From CAYVBE01 sp964448935 (GTDB lineage: Bacteria > Planctomycetota > Brocadiia > SM23-32), in contig CAYVBE010000247.1 in NCBI GenBank assembly GCA_964448935.1, positions 1-5,131 of the forward strand: 5,131 nt of DNA, in the 5' to 3' direction. A program made the position numbers and the translations under genes. Shown piece after piece: positions 1 through 5,131 of this stretch. Every line of letters starts with the position of its first letter. Positions within the stretch are counted from its first letter, which is position 1. The notes under the pieces are model-generated. The model did not search any database. It was not told where the DNA came from and saw only the letters and a program-made list of their open reading frames with translations.

Positions 1-854
1 GCGGCAGCAACTCGCTGATACCCGTCCTGATGGGCCGGATGCCGGGTTGCCGCACCGCCCTGCTGGAGGGCAACGCCATCCCCGGCAGGGCCGTGCGGGT
101 GCTGGCATCGCTGGCGGACCGGGTTTTCGTGCAGTGGCCCGAGTCGGCGCGCGGGCTGAGGGCGCGACGCGTCTCGGTGAGCGGTCTGCCGGTCCGGCGG
201 GGGCTTTTCGCGGGGGACCGCGCCGCCGCGCGGCGGCGGCTGGGGCTCTCGCCGCAGAAGACCACCATCCTGGTCATGGGCGGTTCGCAGGGCGCCCTGG
301 CGCTCAACCGCGCCGTGCAGGCGGCGATGCCCGCCCTGCCCGCCACGGCGCAGGTGCTGCACCTGACGGGCGTGGACCACCTGCCGGAGGCGCTGCGCAG
401 CGTCGCCAACCGGCTGTCCACCTACCGACCGATCGGCTACCTGGAATCCATGGCCGACGCCTACGCCGCCGCCGACCTGGTGGTGGCACGGGCGGGCGCC
501 TCGACGCTGGCGGAGCTGACGGCACTCGGCCTGCCCGCCGTCCTGGTGCCCTATCCGCACGCGACGGACGGGCATCAGCGCGCCAATGCACGCGTCCTGG
601 AGCGGGCGGGCGCGGCCCGCGTGATGCTGCAGAACGAGATAGAACCCCGGCGCGTGGCGCAGACGCTGTGGGCGCTGGCCGCGGACGACGTGCGACTGGC
701 GCGGATGTCCCGCGCGGCGCGCGCCCTCGGGGCGCCGGACTCAGCCCGCAGCGTGGCCCTGGCGCTGGCCCGCATGGCAGGGCACGAACCGGAGACGCCA
801 AAAACGACAGTGCAGGATAAGAAAAACAAAAGACGCATGTCACAGGCCGCCTGA
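1..854 (+). CDS. murG: MurG, lipid II-forming N-acetylglucosaminyltransferase (5' partial)
   Basis: MurG moves GlcNAc from UDP-GlcNAc to lipid I at the cytoplasmic face of the inner membrane, giving lipid II. The frame is open to the left edge (first full codon at base 3), so the gene starts outside the window; 283 residues are visible and roughly 100 are missing compared with the ~355-residue E. coli protein. The ATG at base 30 is internal. Counting from base 3, visible landmarks are GSNS at 1-4 (the end of the GGxxS loop), LLEGNAIPG at 20-28 (family HEQNxxxG loop), GGSQGA at 93-98, SMADAYAAADLVVARAG at 149-165, STLAEL at 167-172 with Glu171 in the place of the UDP-GlcNAc-binding Glu, and HATDGHQRANA at 186-196. 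These define the GT28 C-terminal nucleotide-sugar domain. His-to-Leu and Gln-to-Gly changes in the EQN loop are unusual. The protein ends in a basic tail rich in Lys and Arg. The TGA stop lies in frame with murC, 15 bases upstream of it. Identity is near certain. Confidence 0.96.
   Translation, partial: GSNSLIPVLMGRMPGCRTALLEGNAIPGRAVRVLASLADRVFVQWPESARGLRARRVSVSGLPVRRGLFAGDRAAARRRLGLSPQKTTILVMGGSQGALALNRAVQAAMPALPATAQVLHLTGVDHLPEALRSVANRLSTYRPIGYLESMADAYAAADLVVARAGASTLAELTALGLPAVLVPYPHATDGHQRANARVLERAGAARVMLQNEIEPRRVAQTLWALAADDVRLARMSRAARALGAPDSARSVALALARMAGHEPETPKTTVQDKKNKRRMSQAA
221..238. repeat. Perfect 18-bp palindrome inside murG
   Basis: CGCCGCCGCGCGGCGGCG reads the same on both strands. 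It encodes Arg-Ala-Ala-Ala-Arg-Arg-Arg at the start of the second MurG domain, just before LGLS. The same region in other MurG proteins is also rich in Ala and Arg, so GC-rich codon choice explains most or all of it. No function is proposed. Confidence 0.5.
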
Positions 855-856
855 CA

Positions 857-863
857 GGGGAGG
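857..863 (+). promoter_or_regulatory. Ribosome binding site of murC
   Basis: GGGGAGG lies six bases before the murC ATG at 870. It is a strong match to the anti-Shine-Dalgarno sequence at near-ideal spacing, and it decides the murC start. It sits directly after the murG stop codon at 852-854. Confidence 0.85.
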
Positions 864-869
864 AAAAAG

Positions 870-2303
870 ATGGGCAAGGCACTAGGCGCGGACGGGTTGG
901 ATTTGTCGGATGAACGCTGGCACTTCGTCGGCATTCTGGGCACCGGTATGAGGTCCATGGCCACCTACGCGGCCGAATGCGGGGCACGCATAACGGGGTC
1001 GGATATACAGAACTCGCCGGTGCGCCAGGATCTGCTGGAACGCGGCATTGCCGTGACTCTGGGGCAGGAGGGACGCGCCCTGGACCCGGACGTGGACCTT
1101 GTGATCATCAGCCAGGCCGTTGACGAGAGCAACCCCGAGGTGCGGCGCGCGCGCAAGCTGGGGATCGAGGTCCTGCGCTACCCCGAGATGCTGGGCAAGC
1201 TGATGGAGTTCCAGAAAGGCATCGCCGTCTCCGGCACCCACGGCAAGAGCACCACCTCCGCCATCCTGGCCTACGTCATGCGCCAGGCCGGCGTGGACCC
1301 GTCCTACCTCATCGGCGCCGACATCCCGCAGCTCGGCGGCGGCTCGCACTACGGCCGGGGCGAATACCTGGTGGCCGAAGCCTGCGAATACAAGCGCTCC
1401 TTTTTGTGCCTCACCCCTGAGATGGCCGTCATCACGAACATAGACGCCGACCACCTGGACTACTACTACGACCTGTGGGACATCCAGCAGGCGTTCGCCA
1501 ACTTTGCCGAGTCCGTGGGGCCGGGTGGAAAGGTCATCGCCAACGCCGACGACGAGAACACCCGCGCGGTGGTTGATGAACTGGACGCGGAGGTGATCAC
1601 CTACGGCATCGAGGAGAAGGATGCTCTCTACCGCGCCGAACGCCTGTGGCGCGCGAAGGTGCACAGCAACTTCGACCTGGTTTACGACGGCAAGAAGGTG
1701 GACCGCTTCAGCACGCAGCTCTACGGCACGCACAACATCGCCAACTGCCTGGCCGCCATCGCCGCGTGCCACCAGGCCGGGGTGGACTTCCAGCAGATCA
1801 AGGAGGGCATCGAGTCCTTCGAGGGCACGGCCCGGCGGCTCCAACTGGTGGGCAAGCCCTGGGACGTGGCGGTCATCAGCGACTACGCCCATCACCCCAA
1901 GGAAATCCGGGCCACCATCGCCGCCGCCCACCAGCGCTTCCCCAACGAGCGCCTGTTCGTGGTCTTCCAGCCGCACCAGTATTCCCGCACGAAGCAGATG
2001 CTGGAGACCATGGCCGAGGCGTTCCGCGAGACCTGGGTCACCTACGTCTGCGACATCTACGCCGCCCGCGACTCCTACGAGGACCGGCGCTCGGTCAGCG
2101 CGCAGGACCTGGTGCGCCAGATGAACCACGTCGGGCTGCTGGCCCACTACGTGCCGGAGTTCGAGGACATCAAGCAGATCATCACCGGCGACGTAATCCC
2201 CGATGACGTCGTGCTGGTAATGGGCGCCGGCAACATCTGGCAGGTCGCCCGCGACATCGTCCCCATGATCGAACACAAAGGACGCCGGCAGATCGCCGCG
2301 TAA
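870..2303 (+). CDS. murC: MurC, UDP-N-acetylmuramate--L-alanine ligase
   Basis: MurC is the cytoplasmic ATP-dependent ligase that joins the first amino acid, normally L-Ala, to UDP-MurNAc. The 477 residues fit the family (E. coli 491). The three Mur ligase domains are visible. The N-terminal UDP-binding Rossmann domain has GILGTGMRSMA at 21-31. The central ATPase domain has P-loop GTHGKSTT at 122-129 (Lys126), EACEYKRSF at 170-178 with the expected acidic residues, and TNIDADHLDYY at 189-199. The C-terminal domain has SDYAHHPKE at 337-345, FQPHQYSRT at 366-374, CDIYAARD, and a late GAGNIW. The GILGTGM start separates it from Mpl, which has GICGTFMGG. Cys172, where many MurC proteins have Asp (EADE), and Gln370, where many have Arg (QPHR), look like lineage variants. 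The ATG at 870 is fixed by a strong ribosome binding site. The gene follows murG after 15 bases, in the same frame, and ends in TAA one base before the murB GTG. Function is highly certain. Confidence 0.97.
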   Translation: MGKALGADGLDLSDERWHFVGILGTGMRSMATYAAECGARITGSDIQNSPVRQDLLERGIAVTLGQEGRALDPDVDLVIISQAVDESNPEVRRARKLGIEVLRYPEMLGKLMEFQKGIAVSGTHGKSTTSAILAYVMRQAGVDPSYLIGADIPQLGGGSHYGRGEYLVAEACEYKRSFLCLTPEMAVITNIDADHLDYYYDLWDIQQAFANFAESVGPGGKVIANADDENTRAVVDELDAEVITYGIEEKDALYRAERLWRAKVHSNFDLVYDGKKVDRFSTQLYGTHNIANCLAAIAACHQAGVDFQQIKEGIESFEGTARRLQLVGKPWDVAVISDYAHHPKEIRATIAAAHQRFPNERLFVVFQPHQYSRTKQMLETMAEAFRETWVTYVCDIYAARDSYEDRRSVSAQDLVRQMNHVGLLAHYVPEFEDIKQIITGDVIPDDVVLVMGAGNIWQVARDIVPMIEHKGRRQIAA

Positions 2304-2304
2304 A

Positions 2305-3183
2305 GTGCACATGGCCGACACCGTACAGCTCAGCCGGTTCACCAGTTTCCGCATGGGCGGCTCGCCCCGGCGCTACTACCGGCCCGCCGACACCGAGGAG
2401 CTGCACGCCGCCCTGCGGCAGTGCCGGCGCGACGGCCTGCAGTGGCGCATACTGGGCGGCGGGTCCAATCTTCTCGTGGACGACGGCGACCTCCCCTGCG
2501 CGGTCATCCACGTGGTGGAGCCCGCCTTTGACGACATCGAGCGCACCGGCCAGACTGTCCTGTGGACCGGGGCGGGCACACGCACGGCACGGCTGCTGGC
2601 CTTCTGCCGCAAGGGCGGGCTGGGCGGACTGGAATTCCTGGCCGGCCTGCCCGGCACGGTGGGCGGCGCCGTGGCCGGCAACGCCGGGGCCTGGGGTCGT
2701 GCAATGTCGGACCGCCTTAGCCGCCTCTGGCTGATGACCCCCGACGGCCGGTCTCTGGTGCGTCGGGCGGAGGAGGAGCATCTCGCATACCGCAACGCCC
2801 GGCTGGAGAACGCCGTGGTGCTGGGCGCGGAACTCAACCTGGAGAAACGCGAGCCGGAGCTGGTCGCGCGCCGCATGGCGGAGAACGTCCGTCGCCGTGC
2901 GCAGCGCCACCCGCTCGGCATGTCGAGCGCGGGTTGTGTCTTCAAGAACCCGCCGGGCCGTTCGGCGGGAAAGCTATTGGACGACTGCGGCCTGAAGGGA
3001 CGCAGAATCGGCGGCGCGGAGGTCTCCCACGTGCACGCCAACTTTATCGTCAATCGGGGCCACGCCACCAGCACGGACATCCTCCAGCTTATCCAGCAGA
3101 TGCAGGAGGCGGTGCTGGCACGCTACGGAGTGAAACTGGAGCTTGAGATCAAACACTGGTCCGCCGATACACGGGCGGCGTAA
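2305..3183 (+). CDS. murB: MurB, UDP-N-acetylenolpyruvoylglucosamine reductase
   Basis: MurB is the cytoplasmic FAD enzyme that uses NADPH to reduce the enolpyruvyl product of MurA to UDP-MurNAc. Numbered from the GTG (292 residues), it shows SFRMGG at 14-19, the FAD-binding LGGGSNLL at 50-57, GLEFLAGLPGTVGGAVAG at 108-125, followed by NAGAWG, the substrate Tyr-Arg pair at 162-163 (Arg163 matching catalytic Arg159 of E. coli), SAGCVFKNP at 208-216, IGGAEVSHVHANFIVN near 233-248, and LELEIK at 278-283 with Glu281 as the likely catalytic glutamate. The short length and the SAGxVFKNP pattern indicate the type II form rather than the longer E. coli type I. Cys211 stands where most family members have the proton-donating Ser. 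The start is uncertain: GTG at 2305 lies one base after the murC stop and ATG at 2311 lies six bases later. Neither has a Shine-Dalgarno sequence in range, so coupling to murC is likely. Function is highly certain, the exact start is not. Confidence 0.96.
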   Translation: MHMADTVQLSRFTSFRMGGSPRRYYRPADTEELHAALRQCRRDGLQWRILGGGSNLLVDDGDLPCAVIHVVEPAFDDIERTGQTVLWTGAGTRTARLLAFCRKGGLGGLEFLAGLPGTVGGAVAGNAGAWGRAMSDRLSRLWLMTPDGRSLVRRAEEEHLAYRNARLENAVVLGAELNLEKREPELVARRMAENVRRRAQRHPLGMSSAGCVFKNPPGRSAGKLLDDCGLKGRRIGGAEVSHVHANFIVNRGHATSTDILQLIQQMQEAVLARYGVKLELEIKHWSADTRAA

Positions 3184-3189
3184 GGAGGG
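3184..3189 (+). promoter_or_regulatory. Ribosome binding site of ddl, abutting the murB stop
   Basis: GGAGGG directly follows the murB TAA (3181-3183) and ends four bases before the GTG at 3194. It favours GTG 3194 over the in-frame TTG at 3200 as the ddl start. Because it adjoins the murB stop, ribosomes ending on murB would sit over it, which suggests coupling of murB and ddl translation. Confidence 0.82.
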
Positions 3190-3193
3190 AACC

Positions 3194-4147
3194 GTGGGAT
3201 TGAAGCGCAGAGTGGACGTGTTAATGGGCGGGGTGGGCGGAGAGCGCACGATCTCCCTGAAGACGGGACGGGCCGTGGCATCCGGACTGCGGGAGGCGGG
3301 TCACGAGGTGGCCGCCGTGGACCTGCAGGCGCGGGCGCTGCCGGACTTCGGCCCCACGCCACCGGACGCGGTCTTCGTCGCGCTCCACGGCGAGTTCGGG
3401 GAGGACGGCTCCATCCAGCAGATGCTGGAGGACGAGGGCATCCCCTACACCGGCAGCGGGCCGCGCGCCAGCCGCCTGGGAATGGACAAACTGGCCAGCA
3501 AGCGGCTGTTCACCCGCCACGCCATCCCTACGGCCGATTACTTCTCCGTCAGGGACTGCGACCCCCTCGATCGCGTGCAGGAAGTGGCGGACCAGTTCGG
3601 GTACCCCATGGTCTGTAAGCCGGTCACCTCGGGGTCCAGCCTGGGGGTGACCATCGCGCGGGGGCCTGCCGACCTGCCCGAGGCACTGGAGGAAGCCCAC
3701 GCCCACGGCGACACGGTGCTGGTGGAGCGTTACGTGCCGGGGCGTGAGTTCACGGTGGGCGTGCTGGAGGGCCAGGCCCTGCCCGTGGTCGAGATGGTGG
3801 TGCCCGGCCAGTTCTTCGACTACAAGGCAAAATACGAGGACCGGGAGACCCGATACATCACGCCCGTCAGCCTGCTGCCCACCATCTACCGCCGGCTCAC
3901 CGAAGCAGCCGTCCGAGCATACAACGCCCTGGGGTGCCGCCACATGGCGCGCGTGGACTGCATCTACGGCTACGACGCGACCATCAACGTGCTGGAGGTC
4001 AATACCATACCCGGCTTCACTCCCAGGAGCCTGCTACCCATGGCCGCCGCGCGGGCGGGCATCGGATTCTCCCAACTCTGCGATCGCCTTGTCTGTGCGG
4101 CAATACGCGACGCGGCCGCCGGGCGGCGACGACGACTCAGCGCCTGA
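3194..4147 (+). CDS. ddl: Ddl, D-alanine--D-alanine ligase
   Basis: Ddl is a cytoplasmic ATP-grasp ligase making D-Ala-D-Ala, the dipeptide MurF adds to the muropeptide. From the GTG at 3194 it is 317 residues, a normal family length. It shows MGGVGGERTISLKTG near the N-terminus (family GGxSxE...S), ALHGEFGEDG at 63-72 with His65, GIPYTGSG and MDKLASK, CKPVTSGSSLGV at 141-152 (ATP-binding Lys142 and the Ser-Ser pair at 148-149), GREFTVGVL, DYKAKY at 209-214, RVD at 253-255, and LEVNTIPGFTPRSLLP from 267, holding metal ligands Glu268 and Asn270 and catalytic Ser279. Lys213-Tyr214 in the omega loop matches ligases making D-Ala-D-Ala; D-lactate-specific Van ligases have His there. The N-terminal motif has Gly where most members have Ser (GGVGGE). 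The frame is open upstream into murB, but the ribosome binding site sets the start. The TGA stop is in frame with ftsQ, 12 bases before its ATG. Confidence 0.96.
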   Translation: MGLKRRVDVLMGGVGGERTISLKTGRAVASGLREAGHEVAAVDLQARALPDFGPTPPDAVFVALHGEFGEDGSIQQMLEDEGIPYTGSGPRASRLGMDKLASKRLFTRHAIPTADYFSVRDCDPLDRVQEVADQFGYPMVCKPVTSGSSLGVTIARGPADLPEALEEAHAHGDTVLVERYVPGREFTVGVLEGQALPVVEMVVPGQFFDYKAKYEDRETRYITPVSLLPTIYRRLTEAAVRAYNALGCRHMARVDCIYGYDATINVLEVNTIPGFTPRSLLPMAAARAGIGFSQLCDRLVCAAIRDAAAGRRRRLSA

Positions 4148-4159
4148 CCCTCACCCGAC

Positions 4160-5071
4160 ATGGCCAAAAAGTCGAGCAAAAAAAAGAAGAAGGGCAGCGG
4201 GCTCAGCCAGGCCCAGAAGAAAGTCCTCCGCGTGGCGCTCTACCTGGTGGCCGGTCTGGCGGGCCTTGGGGCCATGGGCGGCGGCGCGGTGCTGACGTGG
4301 CGCAGCGTCAAGGCCAGCCCCGCCTTCCGGGTGAACCTGCACAGCTTCAAACTGAACGGCTGCCCGGAGTGGGTGAACGCCAACTCGATGAGCGCCTCCC
4401 TGGCCCGGGAGTTGAGCGCCCTGCCCTCCGACGCATCCCTGTTCCACCGCGACCTGGCCTATGCCGTCCTGCGCGAACTCAGGGCCAGCCCCTGGCTGCT
4501 GGACGTGCGGGAGGTCTCCCGCGTCATGCCCAACCGGCTGCGCATAAGGGCCCTCTACCGTAAACCGGCCGGGATGGTGCTCTACGACGGCACACACTAT
4601 CTGGTGGACGCCGAGGGCTGGTATCTGCCCGATGACCTGTTCCGGCGGCCGTCGGACTGGCAGGGCCACTACGTTCCTTCCATCGTGGACCGCCACGCGG
4701 AGGGTCCCCCGCCCTGGAGGCAGCCATGGAACGGGCCCCGCTTCGCGGTCGGCGCGCGGCTTACCGATCTGCTGCGCCGGGAGGGCCTGTTGCGCCGCCT
4801 GAACGTGGATGTCATTGACGTCACCGGCGTCGGTCGGGCGGCCGTCGAGCCGGACATCCTGCTCCTCACACCGGACGGCGTCAGCATCAAATGGGGGGCC
4901 TCGACGCTGTACGACGAAGTCCCCGGCGTGACAACCCCGCCCTCCGCCATCAGCGACGCCCAGAAGCTGGCCATGCTCAACAGCAAGCTGCGTGAGCACC
5001 CCGCCCTGACCGGCATCGAGTACCTTGATCTGCGCTTCCACGGCGCCATCTACTTCCGGCAAAGGGAGTAG
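4160..5071 (+). CDS. ftsQ: FtsQ/DivIB-type cell division protein
   Basis: FtsQ is a single-pass inner membrane divisome protein that bridges early division proteins to FtsL, FtsB and the septal synthase FtsW-FtsI. The 303 residues fit the family layout: a short, very basic cytoplasmic tail (KKSSKKKKK at 3-11), one membrane segment near 22-46 with positive residues before it, a POTRA-type region near 58-130, and an extracytoplasmic beta domain to the C-terminus. SPWLLDVREVSRVMPNRL at 110-127 matches the family pattern PW...A.V.R.WP..L. It is followed by LYRKPAGMVLYDG, in which Tyr133 replaces the usual Glu of ERxP, by HYLVDAEGWYLP, and late by YLDLRFHGAIYFR, which matches the DLR strand of the family. 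The sequence is weakly conserved overall, so the call rests on layout, these motifs and the place after ddl, the classic location. There is no Shine-Dalgarno sequence before the ATG at 4160, which lies 12 bases after and in frame with the ddl stop. A run of eight A covers codons 7-9. Confidence 0.9.
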   Translation: MAKKSSKKKKKGSGLSQAQKKVLRVALYLVAGLAGLGAMGGGAVLTWRSVKASPAFRVNLHSFKLNGCPEWVNANSMSASLARELSALPSDASLFHRDLAYAVLRELRASPWLLDVREVSRVMPNRLRIRALYRKPAGMVLYDGTHYLVDAEGWYLPDDLFRRPSDWQGHYVPSIVDRHAEGPPPWRQPWNGPRFAVGARLTDLLRREGLLRRLNVDVIDVTGVGRAAVEPDILLLTPDGVSIKWGASTLYDEVPGVTTPPSAISDAQKLAMLNSKLREHPALTGIEYLDLRFHGAIYFRQRE

Positions 5072-5131
5072 CCCAAGGTCAGGGTCATTCAAAAGTCCCA
5101 CGCACCGTATAGCCATTGATGTGTTCCGCCT
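5072..5131. other. Non-coding tail after ftsQ
   Basis: These 60 bases are 53% GC, clearly below the coding sequence before them. I see no hairpin followed by a T run, so no intrinsic terminator. An ATG at 5119 and an overlapping GTG at 5121 could start a following gene, but neither has a convincing ribosome binding site and fewer than five codons remain, so I do not call a gene. Confidence 0.5.

Noticed and set aside
811..869. Possible internal promoter before murC in the A-rich end of murG
   Set aside because: No TTGACA-like element at a proper distance from the GATAAG bases; the A content is explained by lysine codons.
882..2354. Long antisense open frame of 490 codons opposite murC
   Set aside because: It mirrors the codon pattern of murC in a GC-rich sequence, has a low-complexity Val/Gly/Asp-rich product and no recognisable motif.
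3143..3193. Extended ddl start inside murB (TTG at 3143)
   Set aside because: The frame is open, but the GTG at 3194 has a strong ribosome binding site and gives the normal N-terminus just before the GGxxxE motif.
3226..3240. G-rich run at the start of ddl that resembles a G-quadruplex
   Set aside because: It has only three clean G3 tracts and is explained by codons for the conserved Met-Gly-Gly-Val-Gly-Gly loop.
3934..4563. + strand open frame overlapping the end of ddl and the start of ftsQ
   Set aside because: Arg/Gly/Pro-rich shadow translation with no domain. It is kept only as the frame a -1 shift in ftsQ would enter.
5085..5113. Possible promoter after ftsQ with a TATAGC -10 element
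   Set aside because: At 17-base spacing the -35 position reads TCATTC, a poor match to TTGACA, so there is no support beyond one short AT-rich hexamer.
4151..5116. Antisense open frame of 321 codons opposite ftsQ
   Set aside because: Same GC-driven shadow effect; no known motif, no ribosome binding site, and the + strand gene is clearly real.

Overview
This window is a compact, single-strand piece of a division and cell wall (dcw) gene cluster in the order murG (5' end cut off by the window) - murC - murB - ddl - ftsQ, all on the + strand. The genes are separated by only 15, 1 (or 7), 10 and 12 bases. I see no promoter, terminator, RNA gene, mobile element, CRISPR array or sign of horizontal transfer. 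The last 60 bases, after the ftsQ stop, are the only stretch that looks non-coding, and their GC content falls to about 53% (32 of 60).

The organism is a GC-rich bacterium with a complete peptidoglycan precursor pathway. The order murG-murC-murB-ddl-ftsQ is shared by several phyla, including Alphaproteobacteria, so order alone does not place it. Some protein details (the LLE.N form of the MurG loop, EACEY and FQPHQ in MurC, SAGCVFKNP in MurB) look to me most like Planctomycetota, perhaps the Phycisphaerae side. This rests on memory of family patterns, not on a search, and I hold it at moderate confidence.

How the genes work together: MurB (with MurA, not in the window) makes UDP-MurNAc. MurC adds the first residue of the stem peptide, normally L-Ala. 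Ddl makes the D-Ala-D-Ala dipeptide that MurF (not here) adds last. MurG turns lipid I into lipid II at the membrane. FtsQ is the bitopic divisome protein that links precursor supply to septal synthesis. The genes are almost certainly co-transcribed. murC and ddl have clear Shine-Dalgarno sequences. murB and ftsQ do not, and probably depend on translational coupling to the gene before them.

For the hunt: this is an ordinary, conserved housekeeping region and I found no new system. The items worth a second look are small. They are two junctions where an in-frame TGA followed by C is all that separates neighbouring proteins (murG/murC and ddl/ftsQ), an eight-A slippery run at codons 7-9 of ftsQ, a changed MurG loop (LLEGN), a natural cysteine at the MurB catalytic serine position, and the question of whether ftsA/ftsZ follow ftsQ in what looks like a planctomycete.
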